Shown here: one piece after another, positions 8,116 to 15,377 of the stretch | Position numbering within the stretch: position 1 is the first letter of the stretch | Layout of the letters: every line of letters begins with the position of its first letter | Assembly: GCA_030584065.1 (NCBI GenBank) | Contig: CP129489.1 | Coordinates: 1 to 64,000 of the forward strand | DNA length: 64,000 bases | Direction: 5' to 3' | DNA from: Flavobacteriales bacterium | Lineage (GTDB): Bacteria; Bacteroidota; Bacteroidia; Flavobacteriales_F; PHOS-HE28 | Program-made: the position numbers and the translations under genes | The notes under the pieces: generated by a model | What the model was told of the DNA's origin: nothing | The model's database searches: none | What the model saw: only the letters and a program-made list of their open reading frames with translations

Positions 8116-8514
8116 GAGCTTGGACCCAAACGCGCCGGACTTGGACCCAAGTTCCGCGAACTTGGAAGCAAACGCGCCGGACTTGGACCCAAGTTCCGCG
8201 AACTTGGAAGCAAACGCGCCGGACTTGGACCCAAGTTCCGCGAACTTGGAAGCAAACGCGCCGGACTTGGACCCAAGTTTCCCGGACTTGGAAGCAAACG
8301 CGGCGAACTTGGACCCAAGTTCCGCGAACTTGCAAGCAAACGCGCCGGACTTGGACCCAAGTTCCGCGAACTTGGAAGCAGATGAGGCGAACTTGGACCC
8401 AAGTTTCCCGGACTTGGAAGCAAACGCGCCAGACTTGGACCCAAGTTCCGCGAACTTGGACCCAAACTCGGCGAACTTGGACCCGGTTTCGGGAAATCTG
8501 GACCCAAACTGAAC
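8116..8514. repeat. Array of nineteen 21-bp repeats (iteron-like)
   Basis: Nineteen contiguous units of exactly 21 bp run through this stretch without any insertion or deletion. Two unit types mostly alternate: one carries ACTTGGACCCAAGTTCC, the other ACTTGGAAGCAAACGCG. The first contains the near-perfect palindrome CTTGG-AC-CCAAG. Eight exact copies of this 12-mer start at 8140, 8182, 8224, 8266, 8308, 8350, 8392 and 8434, always 42 bp apart. The last three units are more diverged. Because 21 is a multiple of three and the unit contains no stop in any frame, the array is open in all six frames. On the plus strand one frame reads heptads such as LDPSSAN and LEANAPD. There are no unique spacers, so it is not a CRISPR array. 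Whether it is a coding repeat or a DNA-binding array is undecided. Confidence 0.85.
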
Positions 8515-8768
8515 GAGGAACGGTAAGGCAGTGCCACTGCCGGGCCTTGGCGGGCGGCCGATGAGGGCATTTCCGGGGGCTATTGAGGCGGCTTGAACGC
8601 GCTGGAAGGCCCGTGGCACGGGTGCCTGCAAAAGCGGGGTGTTGGTTGGGGCAAAGGCATCGGGAATTCGCCTGATGGTGGGCGGATGACAAAATGGGCC
8701 GTCCTCGCGAAAAAGGGGCAAAACCATTCACCCGGCCCCCCACAAGGGGCCACAAAAACCCAAGCCAC
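8515..8768. other. Intergenic region between the repeat array and the FN3 gene
   Basis: About 250 bases without a gene that I can support. It probably carries the promoter of the fibronectin-domain gene, but I see no clear box. Confidence 0.3.
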
Positions 8769-9389
8769 ATGGCACGAGTGAAACTTGGCCTGGAAGGCCT
8801 CCCCGCCACGGGACTCGTGGCAAAAGCGCAGGCGATGCACGACGCGGTCGTGGCCAACGCCACCATCTTCCCCAACCCCATACCGACGCCGCCCGAGTTC
8901 CAGGCGCTCATCGACGAGCTGGCTGCGGCCAACGCGGCGGTGGACGCCAACCGGGGGCGCAAGGAATACCTGGAGCGGGACAACGCCGATGCGGCCCTGC
9001 GCCTTGGCGTGAAGCAGTGGGCAGGGTATGTGCAAATGGTGAGCGGCGGCGACGCCACCACCATCAGGCTGTCCACCTTCGAGGTGGTGAAGCGGGGCAG
9101 CCCCGTGGGCGAGCTGCCTCCGCCGACCAACCTGGCCACCCGCCTCACCAGAACGACCGGCCGCGCGGCCCTGGTGTGGGACCGCGAGGAGGGCACCGAC
9201 ACGCACCATGTGTACATGAGCACGAGCAACGACCCCTTCAACTGGGAGTTGATCGGGGTAACGAGCAAGAGCCGCTACAACGTGGACAACTTGGAGCCCG
9301 GCAAGTTCTACTGGTTCGCGGTCACCGCCATCGGCGCCGCCGGTGAGAGCAGCATGAGCGAGCCCTGCCGCGTGATGGCCGCCGCCTAA
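8769..9389 (+). CDS. Fibronectin type III domain-containing protein
   Basis: A 206-residue protein in two parts. The first 110 residues are largely helical (for example EFQALIDELAAANAAVDANR), with no signal peptide or membrane segment. Residues from about 112 to the end form one fibronectin type III domain: PPPTNLATRLT, ALVWDREEGTDTHHVYMS, then YNVDNLEPGKFYWFAVTAIG and a final strand. The WxxxxG..Y.VY pattern and the L.PGKFYWFAVTA core are typical of FN3. Without an export signal it is either cytoplasmic or assembled by a non-Sec route. I do not recognise a specific function. The frame is open further 5', but the ATG at 8769 is the first start that gives a protein-like N-terminus. It stands alone between the repeat array and the minus-strand HD-domain gene. 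Confidence 0.75.
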   Translation: MARVKLGLEGLPATGLVAKAQAMHDAVVANATIFPNPIPTPPEFQALIDELAAANAAVDANRGRKEYLERDNADAALRLGVKQWAGYVQMVSGGDATTIRLSTFEVVKRGSPVGELPPPTNLATRLTRTTGRAALVWDREEGTDTHHVYMSTSNDPFNWELIGVTSKSRYNVDNLEPGKFYWFAVTAIGAAGESSMSEPCRVMAAA

Positions 9390-9472
9390 GCGCCACCGAC
9401 CTACCCAGGCTGAACGCCCTGGCCGAGCCCCCGATGACAAGGGGAGGAGGCCGGGGCGTTGGCGTTTGGGGG

Positions 9473-10711
9473 CTATCCCGCAAGCCACCGCGGCCACGCC
9501 AGGTACCACTTCGTCACCGGCCGCGCCAGCGCCTGGATGCCGAGGTTATCGCTCGCCTCCGCGATGTCGCGCAGGGTGCCGTCCTTGTAGAGGAGCTCGA
9601 TGCGGTCCTTGGCGGGGTCGTAGGCGTTGTTGACGATGCTGCCGGTGAGGACGAAGTGCGCGGCATCGGCGAATGGAATGCCGAGTTGGGTGGTCACCTG
9701 TTGGCGCAGCTCGGCCACCCGCGTGTCGTCCCACGGAATGTTCTGCAGCCGGATGCGGAGGTTGCGCCGCGTGACCAGGTCGGTGGCGAGCTGCGAAAGC
9801 ACCCTGTCCGGGTGGTCGCCCCACACCTTCACGGCGCCCATGATGTCGTGGTCGTCCAGCTTCAGGAAGTCGGCGAGCACGGCGGGGTCGTTGAAGCTGG
9901 CGCGGGTATGGCGGGCGCTGAGGAAGCGCAGCAGGGCGGGCGATGCGAAGAGCGGTGTGCCGCCGAGGGCCAAGGCCTTGGCGCGGCGCAGGGTCTCCAC
10001 CAGCATCATTTCGCAGGCCACCACGGTCTTGTGCAGGTACACCTGCCAGTACATGAGGCGCCGCGCCACCAGGAACTTCTCGATGCTGTAGATGGCCTTC
10101 TCCTCCACCACCAGCCTGCTTGCCCCGGCCTCCGAGCCGGGGTCCACCACCTGCAGCATCTTGATGATGCGCTCGCCGCCGATGACCCCCTCGCTGACGC
10201 CGGTGTAGAAGCTGTCGCGGTTCAGGTAATCGATGCGGTCCACATCCAGCTGGCTGCTGACGAGCTGGTGCAGGAAGCGCTTGGGGTATTGGTCGCGGAA
10301 GATGCGTATGCCGAGGTCCAGCGCGCCATCGAACTCGGTGTTGAGGGCGTCCATCACCAGCGCGCTCACATCCTCGTGGCCCACGCCCTCCACCAGGCTG
10401 TGCTCCAGCGCATGGCTGAAGGGGCCGTGCCCCACATCGTGCAGCAGGATGGCGATGCGCGCGCCCAGGGCCTCCTCCTCCGTGATCTCGTGGCCCTTGC
10501 CGCGCAGGGTGGCGATGGCCTCGCCCATGAGGTGCATGGCGCCCAGGGCATGATGGAAGCGGGTGTGCAGCGCCCCGGGATACACCAGGTGCCCCAGCCC
10601 CAGCTGCTTGATGTAGCGCAGGCGCTGGAACCATGGATGGTCGATCAGGCGCAGCAGCACCGGATGCGGCACGGTGATGAAGCCGTAGATGGGGTCGTTC
10701 AGGATCTTCAT
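9473..10711 (-). CDS. HD-domain phosphohydrolase (dNTPase/SAMHD1-like)
   Basis: A 412-residue cytoplasmic metal-dependent phosphohydrolase of the HD superfamily. The metal-binding set is visible: RFHHALGAMHLM (H53), ILLHDVGHGPFSH (H91-D92), and LDVDRIDYLNRD with the last metal ligand at D156 or D158. The YINRD/YLNRD region and overall length match the dGTPase- and SAMHD1-like branch that hydrolyses deoxynucleoside triphosphates, or related nucleotide substrates. Substrate cannot be told from sequence. It reads KILNDPIYGFI at the start, as in the many Bacteroidota homologues annotated only as HD-domain proteins. It is divergent from porX. The intergenic region holds a long hairpin and a minus-strand promoter box, so the hairpin would be in its 5' untranslated region. 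Confidence 0.88.
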   Translation of the reverse strand: MKILNDPIYGFITVPHPVLLRLIDHPWFQRLRYIKQLGLGHLVYPGALHTRFHHALGAMHLMGEAIATLRGKGHEITEEEALGARIAILLHDVGHGPFSHALEHSLVEGVGHEDVSALVMDALNTEFDGALDLGIRIFRDQYPKRFLHQLVSSQLDVDRIDYLNRDSFYTGVSEGVIGGERIIKMLQVVDPGSEAGASRLVVEEKAIYSIEKFLVARRLMYWQVYLHKTVVACEMMLVETLRRAKALALGGTPLFASPALLRFLSARHTRASFNDPAVLADFLKLDDHDIMGAVKVWGDHPDRVLSQLATDLVTRRNLRIRLQNIPWDDTRVAELRQQVTTQLGIPFADAAHFVLTGSIVNNAYDPAKDRIELLYKDGTLRDIAEASDNLGIQALARPVTKWYLAWPRWLAG

Positions 10712-10726
10712 TCTTCTCGATTGCGT

Positions 10727-10798
10727 ATTGCTGATTCCTGATCGCTGATACCAGCCTCAGGCCGGTCCCGCTGGAATCAGCGATCAGGAATCAGCAAT
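10727..10798. repeat. Long near-perfect hairpin between the HD gene and porX
   Basis: Two 23-base arms, 10727-10749 and 10776-10798, are exact reverse complements. After a single A/A mismatch the pairing continues inward for five more pairs (10751-10755 with 10770-10774), leaving a 14-base loop. The arms are built from the word CTGATTCCTGATCGCTGAT. It lies directly upstream of the HD-domain gene start and could act as RNA structure in that leader or as a mobile palindromic element. Confidence 0.85.
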
Positions 10799-10820
10799 GG
10801 CGCCCAATATCTTCACGCCC

Positions 10821-10828
10821 CGAAAGTA
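10821..10828 (-). promoter_or_regulatory. Putative -7 box TACTTTCG for the HD-domain gene
   Basis: Minus-strand TACTTTCG, matching the Bacteroidota TAnnTTTG box at all but one position. It lies about 110 bases before the HD-gene start, so the transcript leader would contain the hairpin at 10727-10798. No clear -33 element is seen. Confidence 0.35.
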
Positions 10829-10920
10829 CAGGGCAACACCGGTCGGCATCCTGCGTTGTCCCTGGGATGAGCACCTTCCATACCGCACCCCTTGCCCCGC
10901 CGGGCACCCCGCTGAACACC

Positions 10921-12474
10921 ATGAGCGCCACCATCCTCTGGGCCGATGACGAGATCGATCTGCTGCGACCGCACGTGCTCTTCCTGCAGCAGAAAGGCTA
11001 CGTGGTGGACACCGTGAACAACGGCCTCGATGCCGTGGAGAACGCCAAGGCCAAGGAGTACGACATCATCTTCCTCGATGAGAACATGCCGGGCCTCAGC
11101 GGGCTGGAGACGCTCACCCGCATCAAGTCGGTGCTGCCGCATGTGCCGGTGGTGATGATCACCAAGAGCGAGGAGGAGCGCATCATGGAGGAAGCCATCG
11201 GCGGCAAGATCAGCGACTACCTGATCAAGCCGGTGAACCCCAACCAGATCCTGCTGAGCCTGAAGAAGCACCTGGAGGGCCGCCGCTTGGTGAGCGAGAA
11301 GAGCACCAGCAACTACCAGCAGCAGTTCCGGCAGCTGGCCATGCAGATGGGCGGGCGCCTGGGCAGCGAGGAATGGAAGGCGCTCTACGGCGAACTGGTG
11401 CGCTGGGACCTGGAGCTCACCGGCAGCCAGGACCCCGGCATGGCCGACATCCTGCGCAGCCAGTGGCAGGAGGCCAACGAGCAGTTCAGCCGCTACGTGG
11501 CCGACCGCTACCTCGACTGGGTGAACGGCAAGGGCGACGACATCCCGCTCATGAGCCACCAGCTCTTCAAGGCCAAGGTGGCCCCGCTCATCGACGAGAA
11601 GCAGCCGCCGCTCTTCCTGGTGCTCATCGACAACCTGCGCCTCGATCAGTGGCGCGTGCTGGAGCCCATCGTGGGCGAGCACTTCCGCATGGAGGACCAG
11701 GGCCTCTTCTACAGCATCCTGCCCACCGCCACCCAATACGCGCGCAACGCCCTCTTCGCCGGCATGATGCCTGCCGAGATCGAGAAGCGCTTCCCCGGCA
11801 AGTGGGTGAGCGAGGAGGAGGAGGGCAGCAAGAACGCCCACGAGGGCGAGTTCATCGCCGCGCAGCTGCAGCGCCTGGGCAAGGGCGTGAAGCACAGCTA
11901 CCACAAGATCCTCACCCTCGCCGCCGGGCGCAAGCTGGCCGAGAGCCTCGACAACCTGATGGGCAACCCCATCAACGTCATCGTCTACAACTTCGTGGAC
12001 ATGCTGAGCCATGCCCGCACGGAGATGGAGGTGATCCGCGAGCTGGCCAGCGACGATGCCGCCTACCGCAGCCTCACGAAGAGCTGGTTCGAGCATTCGC
12101 CCCTCTACGACATCCTCAAGGGCATCGCCGAACGCGGCGGCCGGCTGGTGATCACCACCGACCACGGCACCATCCGCGTCACCGAGCCCAGCAAGGTGGT
12201 GGGCGACCGCAACACCAACAGCAACCTGCGCTACAAGCACGGCCGCAACCTCAGCTACGAGGAGCGCGACGTGCTGGCGGTGAAGGACCCCGCGAAGGCC
12301 CATCTGCCCAGGGCGAACGTGAGCACCGCCTACATCTTCGCCAAGGGTGCCCGCTTCTTCGTGTACCCCAACAACTACAACCACTTCGTCACCTACTACC
12401 GCGACACCTTCCAGCACGGCGGCATCAGCCTGGAGGAGATGATCGTGCCGTGGGCGGTGCTGAAGGCGAGGTGA
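10921..12474 (+). CDS. porX: PorX: response regulator with PglZ domain (T9SS regulator)
   Basis: A 517-residue cytoplasmic protein with an N-terminal receiver domain and a C-terminal PglZ (alkaline-phosphatase superfamily) domain, the architecture of PorX. The receiver has the acidic pair in ILWADDEIDLL, phospho-acceptor D53 in FLDENMPGLSG, T81 and K103 (YLIKP). The PglZ part shows FLVLIDNLRLDQWR, the TQYARNALFAGMMP segment with the nucleophilic threonine, and the metal site ITTDHGTIRV. In Porphyromonas and Flavobacterium, PorX with the PorY kinase controls type IX secretion and has phosphodiesterase activity on cyclic oligonucleotides; this is family knowledge. No PorY is in the window. The frame opens at 10867, but ATG 10921 gives the usual PorX N-terminus and length. 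Confidence 0.93.
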   Translation: MSATILWADDEIDLLRPHVLFLQQKGYVVDTVNNGLDAVENAKAKEYDIIFLDENMPGLSGLETLTRIKSVLPHVPVVMITKSEEERIMEEAIGGKISDYLIKPVNPNQILLSLKKHLEGRRLVSEKSTSNYQQQFRQLAMQMGGRLGSEEWKALYGELVRWDLELTGSQDPGMADILRSQWQEANEQFSRYVADRYLDWVNGKGDDIPLMSHQLFKAKVAPLIDEKQPPLFLVLIDNLRLDQWRVLEPIVGEHFRMEDQGLFYSILPTATQYARNALFAGMMPAEIEKRFPGKWVSEEEEGSKNAHEGEFIAAQLQRLGKGVKHSYHKILTLAAGRKLAESLDNLMGNPINVIVYNFVDMLSHARTEMEVIRELASDDAAYRSLTKSWFEHSPLYDILKGIAERGGRLVITTDHGTIRVTEPSKVVGDRNTNSNLRYKHGRNLSYEERDVLAVKDPAKAHLPRANVSTAYIFAKGARFFVYPNNYNHFVTYYRDTFQHGGISLEEMIVPWAVLKAR

Positions 12475-12479
12475 ATGCG

Positions 12480-12506
12480 GATCAGATGATCGGACGATCA
12501 GATAAT
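12480..12506. repeat. GATC-rich repeat, left copy
   Basis: Two 12-13-base words, GATCAGATGATCG and CGATCAGATAAT, sit just after the porX stop. Their reverse complements occur, in changed order, at 12875-12903, so the two repeats bracket the small membrane-protein gene. Confidence 0.6.
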
Positions 12507-12535
12507 GGGAATGCCTGCTCCCGAAGTAGCTGCTA

Positions 12536-12543
12536 TACCTTGT
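12536..12543 (+). promoter_or_regulatory. Putative -7 box TACCTTGT before the small membrane-protein gene
   Basis: TACCTTGT, close to the TAnnTTCG/TAnnTTTG box seen before other genes here, ends 25 bases before the ATG at 12569. Confidence 0.3.
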
Positions 12544-12568
12544 CGTTGACCGATCTGTCGGTCTTTCA

Positions 12569-12832
12569 ATGAGGTTGAAGGTCCGTTACCCTGCAGCAGC
12601 TCTTGCGCTCCTTTCCACAGGATCTTTCGTTGGTTGGGCCTTTGCGAAGTGGGCATTGGTGAATATTGGGCTTGATGCGAAATACCTAGGGTCCGGGCCG
12701 GAGGTCGATCTGGCTGAACAAGCGCTGTGGCTATCGATGCGGTCATGGATGGGCTGGGTATGCCTCGTTTCAACCATGCTGCTCCTCCTTCTCCTGGCCG
12801 ATCGCTGGTTATTGGTCCCAAGCAGGAGTTAG
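12569..12832 (+). CDS. Small two-pass membrane protein, unknown function
   Basis: An 87-residue predicted inner-membrane protein. The first hydrophobic stretch is about residues 8-33 (ALALLSTGSFVGWAFAKWAL), followed by a short acidic loop, then a strong second segment at about 60-82 (WVCLVSTMLLLLLLADRWLL). I do not recognise the family. Codon use is less GC-biased than the neighbouring genes porX and tsaE, and the gene is bracketed by GATC-rich repeats, so it may be a recent insertion into the porX-tsaE interval. The start codon is the first ATG after a plausible promoter box. It could be non-functional, but the hydrophobic pattern argues for a real gene. Confidence 0.5.
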   Translation: MRLKVRYPAAALALLSTGSFVGWAFAKWALVNIGLDAKYLGSGPEVDLAEQALWLSMRSWMGWVCLVSTMLLLLLLADRWLLVPSRS

Positions 12833-12874
12833 ATCAGCCTTGTGCGCTCTTTGATCACCTGCCGTTCCCGGGTC

Positions 12875-12907
12875 GATCATCTGATCGGCCGATTATCTGA
12901 TCATCTC
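12875..12907. repeat. GATC-rich repeat, right copy
   Basis: This stretch contains CGATCATCTGATCGG followed by CGATTATCTGATC, a 16-base tandem near-duplication. The two words are inverted relative to those at 12480-12506. It ends a few bases before the tsaE start. Confidence 0.6.
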
Positions 12908-12918
12908 ATCTTCGCCCA

Positions 12919-13347
12919 GTGCTTGCCACCCTCACCCTCCGCCAACCGTCTGACGCCCCAGGGATCGCCCGGCTCATCCTGCAGGGCCATCCCGGGTCAC
13001 GCGTCTTCGCCTTGCATGGCGAGCTCGGCGCGGGCAAGACCACCCTCATCAAGGGCTTCTGCACCGCCTTGGGCGTCACCGACCAGGCCAGCAGCCCCAG
13101 TTTCGCCATCGTGAACGAGTACCGCGCGGCCAGTGGCGAGCCCGTGTTCCATTTCGACCTGTACCGATTGAAGGATGCCGCCGAGCTGGAGGGCATCGGC
13201 TTCACGGAGTATGTGGACAGCGGCCACTACTGCTTCATCGAGTGGCCAGAACTGGCCGCGGACCTGCTGCCGCCGGGCACCTTGCACCTTTCGCTGGAGG
13301 CGGCGCTGAGCGGTGCGCGTACCATCGCCATTTCCACGGGCGGCTGA
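12919..13347 (+). CDS. tsaE: tRNA threonylcarbamoyladenosine biosynthesis ATPase TsaE
   Basis: A 142-residue P-loop ATPase of the TsaE (YjeE) family, which works with TsaB and TsaD to place t6A at position 37 of ANN-decoding tRNAs in the cytoplasm. Walker A is GELGAGKTTL at about residues 34-43. The family segments SPSFAIVNEY, HFDLYRLKDAAELEGIGF and CFIEWPE follow in the usual order. The length is normal. The start is GTG, because it gives the family's short N-terminus and no ATG fits. A CATCTTCG word resembling the local -7 box ends only four bases before it. It follows porX in Bacteroidota genomes commonly, here with a small membrane-protein gene inserted between. Confidence 0.93.
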   Translation: MLATLTLRQPSDAPGIARLILQGHPGSRVFALHGELGAGKTTLIKGFCTALGVTDQASSPSFAIVNEYRAASGEPVFHFDLYRLKDAAELEGIGFTEYVDSGHYCFIEWPELAADLLPPGTLHLSLEAALSGARTIAISTGG

Positions 13348-13361
13348 GCGCTCCGCGGCGA

Positions 13362-15242
13362 TCAGTGCTTCACGAAGCGGAGCACCTGCTGCCCTGCGCC
13401 GTCACCCACGCGCAACCAGTACACGCCGCCTGGCAGGGCCGTCGTGTCGATGTGCGCGTTGGGGCCCACGGCGTTCTGCGTGGACACCTTGCGGCCCATG
13501 GCATCCACGATGGCGATGCTTACCGTGGCGCTGGCGGGAAGGCCGCGTAGGAAGAGGGTGGCTCCAGTGGGATTCGGCCAGGCCTCAAGCGAAGTGGCCG
13601 TGGCGGTCGTTCCAGCAAGCCCGGTGGTGGTCACCACCAGTCCATCGGAGGTGGCCGTTCCCACGCAACCCTGCGTGTTGGTGTAGCTCACGCGGTAGCT
13701 CCCGTTCTCCGTGGGTTCGTAGCTCTGACCGTTGGCTCCCAGGATGGGTTCGCCGTTCAGCAGCCATTGAATGGTGCCAGCGAAGGCGGGCGAGGCAATG
13801 AGCGTGCTGCCCACCTGGCTGATCTGCGGATCGGGCACTTCTTCGGAGATGCCGGTGAACTCGGTGACGAAGAAGCCCCTGTTCGGGATGCGCTCCACGC
13901 AGCTCAGCTCCCATGGCGACAAGGTGTTCAGCTGGCCGCTCACCACATAACGGCCATCGCCCTGGCTCACCAGCGCATAGGCGAAGCTCTGCAGGGCATT
14001 GGGCGGTTGGGCCGGTACCCCGGTGTGGAAGCCGGTGAGGTAGTCGCCCGCTGCACTGATCTCCGCGATGAAGCCCTTGCCCGTAGCCGATGCGGTGATG
14101 ACAGCGGGGCCGAAGGTCGCGGTGGATCCTGTTTGCTGCCCGCAGAGATACAGGCTGTTGCCATCGTCCTTCAGGACTAGGCCGTAGGCATAGGTGGAGG
14201 CCGTGGAGTTGATGGGCCGCATCCACAGCGGCGTGCCGTCGGCGTCCATCTTCAACACCGCGTCGATACCGTTGCCCAAGGTGGTGTTGGTGATCACATC
14301 CGGTCCGAACGCAATGGGCGTGTTGAAGCCGAGGGTGGCGCAGGCGTAGATGTTGTCGGCAGGGTCCACCACCAGCGGAATGTTGTGTTCAAAGCGGTCC
14401 CGGAAGTTGCCGTGGGAACGGAACCAGCGGATGGAATCCAGGTCTGCACTGCAGCGCAGGAAGAAGTAGCGGTTCAATGCAGCTGCCGTGGCATCGCCTG
14501 GCTGGCTGGGGTCAGTGCCGAAAGCGAGTTCACCGCGGTGCTCGCCGGTGATGATCACATCCCCATTGCTCAGGCTCACCGAGTTCTTGAACCACAGGTT
14601 GGGCAAGGCGGTCTGGGGCACATAGGAGGTCGCTGCCAGGGAGGCCATCGGGGTGCCCGCCGTGTCGATGCTGGTCATCGAGAGGTTGCCACTTTGGAAG
14701 TACAGCAGTCCGTTGGCGTAGTGCAGCAGGGTGGTGCGGCTGAATCCACCGGTAAGCGGCATGCCCGTGTTGTGCGCCCACACCAGGTCACCGTCGGGCG
14801 AGAACTTCAGCAGGTAGTTGCGTGCGGCGGTCGCGTTCACCGTGGTGTCACCCACGATGATGGCGTTCTCCAAGGTGCGGCCCAGGAAATAGGCGTTTCC
14901 GGCCTCGTCGGCGCGGATGCTGAAGGGCTGGAACTGCGGCCCCACCGGGCGTATCCACTGCAGCTCGCCGGCGCTGTTGAACTTGTGCACGAAGGCGTTC
15001 GAGCTGCCGGCTCCGCCACTGGGGGAGACCGTATCGCCCTGGCACTGCTGCGCGCCGCTGCCATCGTTGAACAGGAACAGGTTGCCCTGGGGGTCGCGGG
15101 CCAGGTCCAGGGCGCCGGAGAAGGAGTTGGCGATACCGGCCACGCCGCCGCTGCTGGCCCAGGTGTAGCCTTGAGCAGGTGCCCGGTGGGCGTAGGATGC
15201 GGATAGGAGAAGGAGCAGGCTGGCGAGTCGTGATGGGGACAT
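13362..15242 (-). CDS. Secreted protein with T9SS C-terminal sorting domain
   Basis: A 626-residue exported protein. The N-terminus is a signal peptide (MSPSRLASLLLLLSASY, ending near APAQG). The body is a series of repeats of the type DPQGNLFLFND, DEAGNAYFLGR, DPADNIYACATLGF, KDDGNSLYLCG, typical of bacterial SBBP/beta-propeller repeat proteins. An Ig-like PKD-type segment with QWLLNGEPILGANGQSYEP follows. The last 80 residues form a type A T9SS sorting domain: LEAWPNPTGATLFLRG, VDAMGRKV, LPGGVYWLRV, QQVLRFVKH. It would cross the inner membrane by Sec and the outer membrane by type IX secretion and then be anchored on the surface or released. No enzymatic motif is seen. The frame extends to 15266, but the ATG at 15242 directly precedes the signal peptide. 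Confidence 0.85.
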   Translation of the reverse strand: MSPSRLASLLLLLSASYAHRAPAQGYTWASSGGVAGIANSFSGALDLARDPQGNLFLFNDGSGAQQCQGDTVSPSGGAGSSNAFVHKFNSAGELQWIRPVGPQFQPFSIRADEAGNAYFLGRTLENAIIVGDTTVNATAARNYLLKFSPDGDLVWAHNTGMPLTGGFSRTTLLHYANGLLYFQSGNLSMTSIDTAGTPMASLAATSYVPQTALPNLWFKNSVSLSNGDVIITGEHRGELAFGTDPSQPGDATAAALNRYFFLRCSADLDSIRWFRSHGNFRDRFEHNIPLVVDPADNIYACATLGFNTPIAFGPDVITNTTLGNGIDAVLKMDADGTPLWMRPINSTASTYAYGLVLKDDGNSLYLCGQQTGSTATFGPAVITASATGKGFIAEISAAGDYLTGFHTGVPAQPPNALQSFAYALVSQGDGRYVVSGQLNTLSPWELSCVERIPNRGFFVTEFTGISEEVPDPQISQVGSTLIASPAFAGTIQWLLNGEPILGANGQSYEPTENGSYRVSYTNTQGCVGTATSDGLVVTTTGLAGTTATATSLEAWPNPTGATLFLRGLPASATVSIAIVDAMGRKVSTQNAVGPNAHIDTTALPGGVYWLRVGDGAGQQVLRFVKH

Positions 15243-15350
15243 GGGGCGGGTCTGTCGGTGCCGCAAACATCCTTTGAGGCGGGCAGTGCGTCAATAGAAC
15301 CTTGGTTAGGGGTGCCGCGGCCGGTTTTCCGTCACTCGGTTGCTGCTCAG

Positions 15351-15358
15351 TACCTTCG
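15351..15358 (+). promoter_or_regulatory. Putative -7 box TACCTTCG before ald
   Basis: TACCTTCG lies 19 bases before the ald ATG. A TTTT run about 20 bases further upstream may be part of a -33 element. Confidence 0.45.
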
Positions 15359-15377
15359 CGTGCCTTCCAATACGCCG

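Noticed and set aside
8116-8514. CRISPR array
   Set aside because: The units are contiguous and nearly identical, with no unique spacers, and no cas genes are near.
7905-8570. Minus-strand coding frames through the repeat array
   Set aside because: All three minus frames are open for the same trivial reason (no stops in the 21-bp unit), so openness alone is not evidence for a gene.
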